Assembly (NCBI RefSeq): GCF_028453695.1
Contig: NC_135782.1
Location: 19,400,190-19,464,189, forward strand
Direction: 5' to 3'
Origin: Augochlora pura
Taxonomy: Eukaryota > Arthropoda > Insecta > Hymenoptera > Halictidae
Length of the DNA stretch: 64,000 nucleotides
Shown here: piece after piece, positions 51,176 through 61,103 of the stretch
Layout: the number at the start of each line of letters is the position of its first letter
Numbering within the stretch: position 1 is the first letter of the stretch
The notes under the pieces: model-generated
Told to the model about the DNA's origin: nothing
What the model saw: only the letters and a program-made list of their open reading frames with translations
The model's database searches: none
Translations under genes and position numbers: made by a program

Positions 51176-53752
51176 GGGAAGGAAAGGACTAGGGGATGAT
51201 CGCTCGTCGCGAACGATGGCGATGTCCTGCGTCGATTCGCAGGGATCCTTGCGGTAAACCGTCTCGAAAGGGTACCGACTTCTAATAGACGGAAAGCTTC
51301 GACGTTAGGTCAATGTACAAGGTGACCCAATTAAATCGTTCCAGTCTTATATCTTCGCAAGCGTAAGAGGACTTACGAGGTTCAACTTCATTTTTAAAAT
51401 GGAGTTATATATTTTTTATTAAAGTAGATTCAACTTGTGATTCTCATCCACCGGTTAAAGACGGTGATCAAAGACATCCTACCTTCCAAAACAAGTAAAT
51501 AGGAAACGCGTTTGACGGCTGCTGATAGCGGCGAAGATGCATTTCGAGGCAGGTCCTTGCTCGCAACCCCTGGGATCGTCGAATAAAGGGAGAGGAAACT
51601 TCGGGACAGGGATAGCGCGGAAATCGAATCGACGAGAGGGATAACGGACAACGCTGCGAGCACGCCGGTAACTTGGGTCGCTCGTGAAAGTGCCGTAAGT
51701 CACGTTTTAACGAGCGTTCGATTTATATCGTCGGCGTTCCACTGACCTCGCAGCGACGACACCCGCCGCGCGCGCCGATGGCGAAGACGCGACGCGTCGG
51801 CCGCGCGAAAAGCTGCGAAACTGACGCGCACGGAGTACAGAAATAGACCACCGCCGCTAATCCAGAGCCGATAACGGTGCGTTAAGTCGTTGTAAACGAC
51901 GCGTATTTATCGCGGTTGATGCAAACACTCCTCTCGTCCTGCTCGCCGTTCGATGTGCAATAGTGCATGCGGCTTTGACGCTGCTTGAAAGGAGTTCGCC
52001 GTCAAAGGGACCGTTTTTCGAATGAAAATACCGAGCGCGCGGGGATCGGCGTAATTACTCGTCTCGCTTTCTACAGCGGATGGAACTTTCCTTGACCAAA
52101 CTGCTGCGGCCCGTCCGCAATCCTAGCGTTTCGATCGCACCTTAATTACTCGATTATGTAAAATAAAAAGATTTTTACCGATGGATTGCAAACGCGTGTA
52201 CAGACAATCCAAGTGCGTAAAGATGATTAATAGGTAATTTAATAACATTACAAAAAGATCGGAGTAGAAATGAAAAAGAAATAGAAGCCATTTATCCGGC
52301 GAAACTGTGCACATGCTTGGAACTCGAATAAAGTAATTAACATGCCCGTCCAAGTGCCGTGTTTCACCTGTGCTCCGAGTGAACCGTGAATATGTATCCG
52401 GGTCTCGCATCAGCACGTGCACGTGCTCGCACGAAGTTATGCAAATCGATATTAGCCGTGCCGGTGCGTAGCGTCTAATTGTCTGTCATAGGCACGTAAT
52501 CGAGTTCGCCTTGCAGGTTCCGTCTGCGAGCTTTTTAACGTAACTTCTCGCTTCGCGGTTGCCCTTTTACCTGTCCGATCTTGTTCGAATAGCTGCCAGG
52601 ATTACGCGAGCGGGCCACGCCTACGCCACTGAAAAGCTCCAGTCACCGAATCTTGGAAATCAATGTTCTGCTCCGTCGCTCTTCGTCAACTAATTTCACG
52701 AGCAGCTGTACCAGTTTACAAACGCGTTTATTCATTTCCATACCGGTTTATAGCAATTTTATACGCCAATGAGGAAAAGATTCGACGCCGAGCAGATCGC
52801 GAATTTCGCTGCGCCGATTTTGGAAGAAGAGATAAGCATTCAGCAAGTCGAACGAGAGAACTGTTGCACCGAGTCTGGGCGTGATCGCGAATGTAATTAG
52901 CAATTATTAACCGGTGAGATGTACGCCGGTTAATAATGAGCGAATTCGAGGCTCGAAAAGAACCGCTTTCCGGTAGGTTAGTACTGATCCAAGCAAAACC
53001 ACCGTACCTTCTATGTACCTTCCGAAGTGACGAGGTTCGCAGGCACAGACAGCGATCGGTGTCTGTGTAAACGTGCTCGAACGTATTTACGTAAGTCCAC
53101 GTGTGTAACTCTCAGGGAGCGAAACTCGTTTCACGTGCACGGAGTGGCAGCCTTCTCCCGGGTAACAAGGTAACAAACTTTTAATGAACGTATTCTACGG
53201 AATATTCGTAACCGCGCGAACCATTTTCACGTAAACGCCGGTAAAGAGCTATCCGAGCAACATAAACAGCATTTAGGCGAATCGGCGAACATTTTCACAA
53301 CGCTGGAACAAGCTTCCGCGAAGCTCCGTCGACCAAGTTTGGAGCGAGGAACTTTAAGGAGACAAGGTGTCTCCAGGAATTTGTCGGGGCTGCCCCGTAA
53401 ATTACGAAAAAATATAATTAGGCGACATTGGGGGTAGGGGGGCTGCTGCGAGTACCTCGGTCGTTTTGTATCATGCGAAAACGAATCGGTGAAACGTGAA
53501 ATGAAAATCCCAATTCGCGATGCCGCTGGTAACTGGGTTAGTGGGGCAAGGGAGTTGCAGTGCGACGAGTATCGAAGAGGGAAGGAAAAACGGTCTTCCC
53601 GTACAAGGATACGAGAGTCAAAGTTTTATATGGGATCAGCTCGTAGCCATAGTAACCCACGACTTGCGCAAATGTTCGCGACATTTCCACAACGAAGCAC
53701 CTATCCCCACCCTCTTCGGGGACGTGATAGCAATATCAGAATTAATATTTTA
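51176..53752. other. Non-coding stretch, no gene recognised
   Basis: Only short frames without recognisable features. A string near 51326 (ACAAGGTGACCCAATTAAATC) vaguely resembles transposon ends but has no partner. Confidence 0.5.
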
Positions 53753-54090
53753 AGGCGATGAAATTATGCCTTAGCTGTAAGACCGAGACGCGAGATGACG
53801 CTACCTACGATTACAGTTTTCTCTCTGCTTTAAGACCGAGACGCGAGATGGCGCCACTTATGCCTCAGCTTTATTACCGAGACCGGAGATGACGCCACTT
53901 ATTCTTTAGCTTTATGACTGATACGCGAGATGGCGCCACTTATACCTCAGCTTTATAACTGAGACACGAGATGGCGCCACTTGTGGTTACAGTTTTCTCT
54001 CAGCTTTATAACCGAGACGCGAGATGGAGCTAGTGATCAATACAGTCTTATCTCAGCTTTATGGGAGAGACGCTTGATGGCGCTGCACTA
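53753..54090 (+). repeat. 41/53-bp tandem array with AGATGGCGC cores
   Basis: Seven clear units, plus a degenerate one at the left edge, share ACCGAGACGCGAGATGGCGC and a CTCAGCTTTATAA-like tail. The cores start at 53793, 53846, 53887, 53928, 53969, 54022 and 54075, giving spacings of exactly 53, 41, 41, 41, 53 and 53. Long units carry a 12-bp insert containing TACAGTTTTCTC that short units lack. Three cores are exactly AGATGGCGC, which fits the CTCF core AGRKGGCGC and overlaps YY1/Pho-type GATGGCG. The array ends about 370 bp before the ATG of the ORF1-like gene, so it may be its promoter; that role is inference. Confidence 0.85.
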
Positions 54091-54375
54091 CACGAAATTT
54101 CTATAAGATCACCTACATTTTGTTACTTTTCAAATATCTGTAACGTTGTGTACTGACTAGTGGGTAGAGATCTATACGCCACTCACTCTCAAATGTTTAC
54201 GTTTTGAATCTGCTTACATTGTCGTCGAAGGCCGCAGAATGGGAGTACGAAATTTCTGTAAAGCCACTTAGTTTGTGCTTAAAGTTTATGTCAGGTTATG
54301 TCCTCCACATGGTCGCTTCCTTGTCGCGGGGTGGAGACTCAAGTAGCTGCGATGATGCCTGAAGCGATGCCGGCT

Positions 54376-54415
54376 GGAACTTTGGTTCCTGGTAGAGCCA
54401 TCCTTGCCGGCAAGG
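54376..54415 (+). promoter_or_regulatory. Two hairpins in the ORF1 leader
   Basis: GGAAC-TTTG-GTTCC (54376-54389) is followed by a perfect 14-bp palindrome CCTTGCCGGCAAGG (54402-54415), 45 bp before the first ATG of the ORF1-like gene. Structured 5' leaders are known in non-LTR retrotransposons. A function here is inferred only from position. Confidence 0.5.
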
Positions 54416-54459
54416 TTCAGGTTGAGCGGTGAAAACTAAGTGCGACTAATAAATACTTT

Positions 54460-55158
54460 ATGATTATGGAAAGGTCCTCTAAAGTAAAAGCGTCTACCGC
54501 ACAGGGGTCGTCGGATACCCCAGTGCCCTTCGGAGTGGGTAGTGAGCGAGCGGGCTCCCCCCGACGGTCATCCTTCTACCGTTCTGTTGGGAGGGTGGAT
54601 CCCTTGGCCCCCCAACTGGAAGCCATGACAAGGTCGATTTCTGAAGCCCCTGGACCGAGTTTAGAAGATCTCGCTGGGTGCAGTAAAGAGGTTGAAATCC
54701 TTGACCGGTACGTGTTACCGGATATAAAGGGACTCAGCGAGATTACCATATCTCCCTTCGTTTCCTCCAGGAAGCTTACCAGGACCCCACCAGGGATAGA
54801 CAGGAGGCGGTCTCAGTCACTATCTGAGACCGTACCTAAGAAGAAAGAATATGAACAAATAATTACAACTAAGGACTTACCAGAGAAACAAACCTCGAAG
54901 AGAAAGAGGGGCGGTTCAAGTGACTTAGAAAAATCATTCAACGTACCTGATACGCGACTGGGCTCAATTATTGAAGAAATTGAAAATCTAAGAATATTTT
55001 GCTTAGACAAATATGCCAACGACCTTGAAATCAGGACGCGACTAGCTAAAATAGTTGACAACTTACAAGAAGTTTCGAGAACATCCAATTTAGACTCACC
55101 CGTTGTTTCTTTATGCACAGTACAAGGAATATCACTGAACGCGGTTCACGTGGCATAA
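54460..55158 (+). CDS. ORF1/Gag-like protein of a non-LTR retrotransposon, truncated
   Basis: An uninterrupted 232-codon frame with two ATGs (54460, and 54466, which has G at +4 and a better context). The N-terminal 140 residues are basic and Ser/Pro-rich, with clusters such as VPKKKEYEQ and KRKRGG. Residues about 165-215 look helical (GSIIEEIENLRIFC to IVDNLQEVSR). This layout fits the N-terminal half of Gag-like ORF1 proteins of R1-clade elements, which coat the element's RNA. The usual C-terminal CCHC zinc knuckles are absent: the frame stops at TAA and no reverse transcriptase follows, only a CA repeat and AT-rich DNA. It is either a 3'-truncated copy that happens to stay open or a retained host copy. 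Family assignment is by layout and leader, not by a diagnostic domain. Confidence 0.55.
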   Translation: MIMERSSKVKASTAQGSSDTPVPFGVGSERAGSPRRSSFYRSVGRVDPLAPQLEAMTRSISEAPGPSLEDLAGCSKEVEILDRYVLPDIKGLSEITISPFVSSRKLTRTPPGIDRRRSQSLSETVPKKKEYEQIITTKDLPEKQTSKRKRGGSSDLEKSFNVPDTRLGSIIEEIENLRIFCLDKYANDLEIRTRLAKIVDNLQEVSRTSNLDSPVVSLCTVQGISLNAVHVA

Positions 55159-55848
55159 TTTCGAGGCATTTTGTAAATTTTACATCCTGTACACACACAC
55201 ACATACACGACACACAAAACTTGGCATGTATTACTATATGGAAGAAGATAAGATTCATCGAATTCAACGTGCAAATCGGTACGCTCGTGTTGTTTAAATT
55301 ACTGTTAATCCCGTATGCTTTAATTGTCTATTCGATTGTTGTTGTTCATTCTTGTTATTCTCATTATAACGATTATCCCAAGCGATCAATGTAATTATTG
55401 CCACTGCAGTCGCGTTTCTGTTTATTGCGGATTGTTATTATGATTATTACTATCACTACGACGATAGCGATTATCATTGTAATTGAATAAAACGTGCATT
55501 ACGAAACATCTAAATTTCTTTTTCTAATGCAAATACCCGTGTGCCGACGGGTGAACCTTCGGAACATTAGCAATTTTCAAAGTAGAGAAACCTGTATGAA
55601 GCCCCGCACAACAATGTCCGCGTATAACACTACCTCACAGCCATTAGCTCCATGTAATTATCGATTTAGCGAATAATTTTGGCGAAGCGACCATAGTTAT
55701 TCCTCAAATAAAATTATTCATCACCACCACCACCACCACCACCCAGAAGTGTTCCTGTAACTGGAGAATTGAAAAGGAGTCATAATGAAAAATAGAATTC
55801 AGTATGACACCTTATCTTGCAAATTTTGCTTCACGACTAATATATACC
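55159..55848. other. AT-rich non-coding stretch after the ORF1 fragment
   Basis: It holds a (CA)n run (55191-55202), TTATTATGATTAT-like low-complexity sequence and a (CAC)n run (55722-55743). No reverse transcriptase similarity is visible in any frame. Confidence 0.55.
55722..55743. repeat. (CAC)7 trinucleotide repeat
   Basis: Seven perfect CAC units plus one base. Confidence 0.9.
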
Positions 55849-56130
55849 TTAACACGTTCACGCCGCGCGCACTGTGGTCGAAAAGCCCGAAATCATGGTG
55901 AAAATATCAAACTGTGATGGATTTAATTGAAAATTTGTATGTAAGGATTTTCATGGTCGCTGATTACGAATCTGAAACTGAAAGTTCAAAAAACAAAATG
56001 GCGGACCCAATATGGCGGATGGGTTGTCGAAAAAATGGTACGCGGAGCTGTATTTTAGGGTACGATATTCGGGTACTTTGTAAGCTAATAAGCATTTTCT
56101 ATGAAGACATTTCTTATTAGGAGTAGAGGA
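55849..56130. mobile_element. Transposon fragment with TTAA edge and paired ATGGCGG sites
   Basis: TTAA at 55849 is followed by CACGTTCACGCCGCGCGCAC, a plausible piggyBac-type end. About 140 bp in lie AAAATGGCGG (55995-56004) and AATATGGCGG (56009-56018), 14 bp apart. No matching right end was found, so the element is incomplete or diverged. A 68-codon ATG-less-than-convincing frame across it is not called as a gene. Confidence 0.4.
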
Positions 56131-57335
56131 CATATTCTTAGTTTATTACGCGCTTAAGTGACGAGTACAATGTAATTGTGGATCTACAGTGTAGAAAAAC
56201 GCGCGATTGGAAGAAATGCATAGCGTTCTTTATACGACAATACTGTAAGCGATCTCTGAGATGGTCGCTGGTCAGGCTTCTCTTTTTCGAAGAGAAAGAG
56301 TTTAGAGAATAAAGATCTTTGCCAAAGAAGCAGCCCACCTAATTTCACACTTTGTGTCTTCTACAATACGGTCTTGCGATCCGAATAGAGAGCATCAAAA
56401 TTTCACAGTGTGTTATAGAAATTATTACGTGGTATAAATAAGTGATAGAGTTTCGACAAAGTCAACAGAGCTAACAATATTTTGTGATTACTTTTTTTAC
56501 TTGGATTTTATATAAAGAAACGATAGGTGAAGAAATATCATAAATAATATAATAGAATTTTTATTTCAATTGGCAGAGAAGAGCTTGGGACCGAATATCA
56601 GAATGAGAGACAGCTAAGCAAAGAATGTTCATCAAGAACAATAATAATAGTAAACACAGCTAAAGATTCTTCTGGACGGAAATCTTGTCAAATAAGATAT
56701 TGTAAAGTCAATAAGAGTTCGATTTAAATAGGCTGTAATTTCTATATTCATTTTCAAGAAGCTGTATCTTTTTTTCCAAAAATGGTAAAACAATGGGGCT
56801 TGGCAGGTTCTAAAGGGTAAAGTCTCTACTTGAATATGTACCAACTGATTTTTACTGTCAAAATTTGTAAAAAATGTAAAAAATACGTATATGGAAAATG
56901 TGCAATAGAAAATGCTGTAATTTGTAAAAAATGTGATGAAAGGTAAATAAAAGTTTCTAAATAGAAAAGCGGAGAGCGGGTTTTTATCGTAGCAGTTGTC
57001 CCAAACTCGGGACAAACTCCTGCGCAAATTTTCGACCACTGTGCGCCGCGGCGGGGGGAAAATCTACGTTTCACCGCGTGACGCGGACTGTCTTATCACG
57101 TCACGCTTCGTGGGGTGGGGCAATATCGTTGCGAGTTCGAACACGCTTATTGCGAGATCATAACAGTGGTAGACTTCCGACGCGCAACATGCAAAATTGG
57201 AACAGTTGTGACTCTTCTTTTGTATGTGCGATTTCTTTCAATATTTTCAACTATTGATAATTTTATTTCGAACCTGCCAAAAAATCGGTCTTTCGGATTT
57301 CACGCGTTCAACATAAAACGAATGTTGCAAAAATG
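56131..57335. other. AT-rich non-coding stretch, no gene recognised
   Basis: No supported open frame. A short imperfect inverted repeat around TTCTCTTTTTCGAAGAGAA lies near 56279, and a GC-rich patch at 57040-57120 stands out from the AT-rich surroundings. Confidence 0.5.
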
Positions 57336-57362
57336 ATATTGGTACATTTGCTGTACCAATAT
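57336..57362. repeat. Perfect 11-bp hairpin
   Basis: ATATTGGTACA and TGTACCAATAT pair perfectly around a 5-base loop TTTGC. Confidence 0.85.
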
Positions 57363-57725
57363 ATGTATCTCGAACAAGTTCATTTCGATTAATCGTATTA
57401 GAGACCGCGTGCAGAAAGACGGTCCCCCTTATATAAAATATATTTCTTAAAATTCAAAGTAGAGTCTCACTTTTTCTTGTTTTGATATTTTTATTAGACT
57501 TAATCGTACGCGCATCTTTTGAATTATTATTATCAATTCATTAAACGTATTTGAAGATACTTTGAAATTATTTTTATCAAATCATTTAACTTTTTCGGAA
57601 CATTGAAATTATTTCTATGAAGTTATCATTATACGTCGCGTAATAATTGTTCAATGAATTTAAAATATCCTTCCCCGGAAGCTAATGACACTTTTTAGAT
57701 AGGATTTTCAGAGATTCGAGATTCT

Positions 57726-57790
57726 ATGCTCGTTGCTCCAATCCTTTCGAGTGCCCAAGGTTACTCGAAAGGGTGCGAGCAACGGCGCAT
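57726..57790. repeat. 65-nt long hairpin, possible structured RNA
   Basis: Nested arms pair as ATGC/GCAT, CGTTGCTC/GAGCAACG and CCTTTCGAGT/ACTCGAAAGG around a 10-base loop, with two small internal loops: 22 base pairs in all. Length and shape are near those of short pre-miRNA hairpins, but it matches no miRNA I know. It could equally be a transposon palindrome. Confidence 0.6.
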
Positions 57791-58353
57791 GGAACGGTAT
57801 TTAAAAAATTGCGATTGACAATGGTTAGCGTATCGTGCACGACGTAATTTCCACTTGTGTGTGTGTGATTAGGTAGTGGATTTTGCGTCGGTTTTTTAAA
57901 ATTTTAATTAAGTTGAATAAAACATATTCCATTCGCGATCCATGTCATGCAACGTGGATCCGTATGCAATATGTATAGAATGTTCATTTGCTATTTTTAT
58001 TTCGAGAATTGTGTCTCCACTTAAGAGATACTTATTGTAAAACGACTGTCATTAATAGTCGATTAGAGTCGCGAGAAAATAAATTTTAATTATTATAAAA
58101 TCGCAATGATCGCTACCATTGTCAGTCGATTTCAGGAACTAACATGTACCTTAATTGTGAATGAATGTGATCATGTTGGGGTGTCAGAGGCATCCCGGGA
58201 CGTTCTCCGCAGGTTAGCACCTCAGCGTATGTGTGCCAATCGTGAAGCGAATGTGTTGGTGCGATTGCTTTGCTATTTTTTAAATAAAGGATTAGGTAGG
58301 CTAGGTAACTTGCCTTAGCGTGTGTGTGTGTGTGAACTGTTAAGTAGGGCCGG

Positions 58354-58405
58354 GACTGACCGTCGTTCTCTTTCGGGTAGGCCGCGATTCGCCCGACGGT
58401 CAGTC
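58354..58405. repeat. 12-bp perfect inverted repeat, 28-base loop
   Basis: GACTGACCGTCG (58354-58365) pairs with CGACGGTCAGTC (58394-58405). With one bulged base the pairing extends by CCGG on each side, to 16 bp. The flanks also share TAGGGC on both sides. A (GT)7 tract precedes it at 58320-58334. Confidence 0.8.
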
Positions 58406-58791
58406 ACCGGTAGGGCTCAAAGGGTTCGATTCGAGCTTTATTCGAACGGTGCATGACGTTCGATGTTATAGATCGAAATCGATCCTTTGAAAATTCTCTT
58501 AGCTTCCGCGGTCGCGAACGCGTACGCGCGGGAATTAGGGCTTTCGAAACGAAACGATACCGGTTCCATTGCACCAGCAGGATTATCGGCTTTTTCCGAA
58601 ACATTGTTTCTTTGTTTCGGAAATCGTTGGTTTTCTACTAGCTGCGGAGCACGTGTAGGGTTCTAGGTTCATCAGGCGATTCGCCGAAGAAAGAAGAGGC
58701 TAAATGCCGAAGAGGCCTCTCCGACAAACTGTTGAGAGAGGCCACCCTATTGTCCTTACCACTTTGTCACTGTACTCGTTTGTTAAAATTA

Positions 58792-58817
58792 TAGTGGTAG
58801 TAGTAGTAGTAGTAGTA
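58792..58817. repeat. (TAG)n trinucleotide repeat
   Basis: About eight GTA/TAG units just before the first paired-motif module. Confidence 0.9.
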
Positions 58818-58821
58818 ATAG

Positions 58822-59214
58822 TATATGGGCAGGCCTTGCCGCCCCAACGATCAGCACAGATGGGCACGTCCGCGATTTGCAAGTAGCGTTGCGAAATGAC
58901 CACGCGTTGCTTTAATCAATTTTGAGCAGAGATAAAAATTAGTGTTCTAAATAAAATAGACACGATTTCCATTACTATTGAAATAAATTCACTAAAACGT
59001 AGCGTTGCGAATGAAATAATCGCGATTTCATCTTGTTTCTTATGCATAGTAACTTTAAATATAGCGTTGCGAATTGTAAATAGAATATCTCGCGTTGCTT
59101 TGATCAATTTTTAACGTTTCTGAAAGTCTATTTGCTTTCGAAAACTTATCTTTTTGGATCTCTGTTCGTTGAATTAGCGTCGCGTTGATACAATCGCGTT
59201 GTAGTAGTTTGTTA
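58822..59214. repeat. Paired-motif module, copy 1
   Basis: It begins with a GC-rich head (GCCCCAACGATCAGCACAGA) and then carries four instances of GCGTYGCG followed 8-20 bp later by CGCGTTGC or CGCGATTT (58886, 59002, 59064, 59177) in AT-rich spacer. The head and the TCTGTTCGTTG-TTAGCG tail are shared with the copies at 61104-61690. Confidence 0.65.
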
Positions 59215-59794
59215 GATATGGCTAAGGGTTTCCGTTAGCCCTAACGTGTTCCGAAACTGAGGGATCAAGGAGTTGCTAGGGTTTTATCGACCAACACGAG
59301 GAGTAAAAATAAATGTTTGCTTTATTTTTCCTTCTACAATTTCGGCTCCTGACGGGACTTCGCTCGTCGCCTGTTCCTCGATTGAGTTGGTCTGTAATCA
59401 GATTACTAAATCCTATTCGGATTTAGAATTAGTCAGTGTCGGTGAGTTTTTGCTCTCCTCGTCGATCTCAGCTGTTCGTACACAATGTCCGTGTCTTAGC
59501 GAGACCGCGAGAGAGAGCGAGAAAGAGCACGCGCCGCTCAGTTGTTTATTTCCAACGAGCGAGCGGGCGAGGCTCTTTGTCGCCGCCGTTTTCCTTTGGA
59601 TAAAGAAGGATGGCGATCGGCGGAACGTTCGTAAACGCGTACCCGTAACGAACGTTTGTCTGCTCTACTTTAATAACAAGGATGGCCGATGTCTCGCATT
59701 AGCTGCGGTCGGCAAAAACCCAAACAGAAACGGTGAATTCCAACGACTCTGTAGGGATTCCTTGTTATAATGCACTTTTGATCCGGAATATTGG
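59215..59794. other. Unassigned stretch between repeat modules
   Basis: It contains a small hairpin GGCTAA/TTAGCC (59220-59240). A 165-codon frame here starts at TTG and ends without recognisable features. No gene is supported. Confidence 0.45.
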
Positions 59795-60440
59795 CCTACG
59801 GGAGGTCGTAAATCTCCCATAGGTTTTCCGGGAGTACCGAGGTTTGTCAGTTCCTCATCCGGAGCTCTCACTTCCTTGAAGAGGTGCACTGCCTCCAGGA
59901 AGCAACCAGATTCGAGGCCAGGAGCTGCAGAATCCTATTGTAGCCAAGACCTGGTTTAACGAGACCTTGTCTGCTCGCCGGAGCCCGGACAGCTAAACAG
60001 GTGAGGGTTGTGCCCTTCCGCAATGTGCCCTGTTTAGCAGGTCGACGCGCCAAACCATGCCACATTGCATAATGCAATGGGTGGAGTGAACATGACGCCG
60101 ACCTGGGGACTGCGTTGCCGCATTATTGTCTTTCCCTTAGAAACTGACCCGCAAAGGAACACACTTAGGCGTGATAAAGTTCCTTGCGGTAACCGCGGAC
60201 TTCAATCAAAAGGCGTGAGACTGATTGCGATAATACTAACAATCGTCTCGGAGTCCAGAAGAAATGTCCAAGGAACCTACAGGATCACCCGCGCACTGCA
60301 ACAGTACAGGGCGGATGAACCTGGGCCGTACCTTGGCTTCTGACTAATTTAATCGCAGATTAAACGCTTTCTGACTCGGATGCAGCAATGGTGCTGATCG
60401 AGTCAAGCGTGTAAGTTATTTATAACTTAATAAACGGAAT
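59795..60440. other. Structured, hairpin-rich segment of unknown origin
   Basis: Three stems are visible: CCTACGGGAG/CTCCCATAGG with one mismatch (59795-59823), the palindrome CATTGCATAATGCAATG (60063-60079), and TGACTCG/CGAGTCA enclosing CAGCA/TGCTG around ATGG (60372-60405). The last is followed by AAGTTATTTATAACTT and AATAAA. The segment looks like the transcribed end of a mobile element, but I cannot name it. Confidence 0.5.
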
Positions 60441-60614
60441 AGGTTATTTTACCATAAATTCCTCTGCGACAGAATATTGTGGGTGCACCGTTCCTTTCGA
60501 CGTGTGTCACCGCACAGCAGACTATCCCGACTATCTATTCCGGATTGACTCTATTTATCAAAACCGGAATCTGACTCTATCTGTTCTTTTCAACAGTAGT
60601 AATCTGACTTGATC

Positions 60615-60694
60615 AAATTGAACCGGTCTTCCCGACGGTTTCAAAGAGACTATCTAAATTGAACCGTTCTTCCCGACGGTCACAATCAGACTAT
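60615..60694. repeat. Two 41-bp tandem copies, each with a small stem
   Basis: Adjacent copies start at 60615 and 60656 and share AAATTGAACCG, TCTTCCCGACGGT and AGACTAT. Each contains ACCG-loop-CGGT pairing. A related upstream stretch (60540-60590) repeats the phrase GGATTGACTCTAT/GGAATCTGACTCTAT. Confidence 0.75.
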
Positions 60695-60907
60695 ATTCTT
60701 TTGGATTCTAGCGGAGGCGAACGACTGTTATCCTCGGTCGCCTTCGCGAATAATCGGCAAGGTTCGGCGAATTGTCCTCGCCGTTCCAACTGCCGTTCTT
60801 TTCTCTCTCTCAACTCCGTTTTTTGATTAAAGCAAATTCGGACGTGCCGCAGAATTTGCCTTTGTCCGTTGCAAGGTGTCCCCTGCTTGTACCAACGGCT
60901 TTATCAT

Positions 60908-61003
60908 CGAAGTTTTTCTTGGCCTAAAAGTCACCGTAGCGAGGACACATCGCCAGCAGTGACCGAGCCCGATAAATATCCTTAGAAAAACTTCGGCTTT
61001 TTT
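60908..61003 (+). ncRNA. Candidate structured RNA with closing stem and T6
   Basis: CGAAGTTTTTCT (60908-60919) and AGAAAAACTTCG (60984-60995) pair perfectly over 12 bp. Inside, GTCAC/GTGAC (60930, 60959) and GCGA/TCGC (60939, 60950) form nested stems. A run of six T starts two bases after the outer stem, like a Pol III terminator. I saw no A or B box upstream, so transcription is unproven. It could instead be a transposon palindrome. Confidence 0.35.
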
Positions 61004-61103
61004 AATCTTAGAATGTTATTTTTAGATTCCGCGTTTCTGCTAATATCCTATCGAAATTAACGCGTTTTATTCAATATTTAAACAAGTTTGTTTTCCGACT
61101 TTT

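Noticed and set aside
53753..54090. CRISPR-like appearance of the array
   Set aside because: Spacers are not unique, units vary between two lengths by a fixed insert, and the DNA is eukaryotic. It is a tandem repeat.
58425..58440. B-box-like GGTTCGATTC
   Set aside because: No A box at the right distance and no tRNA fold.
59795..59806. CCTACGGGAGG, identical to a well-known 16S rRNA segment
   Set aside because: Only about 11 bases match, flanks are unrelated, and the string forms half of a local hairpin.
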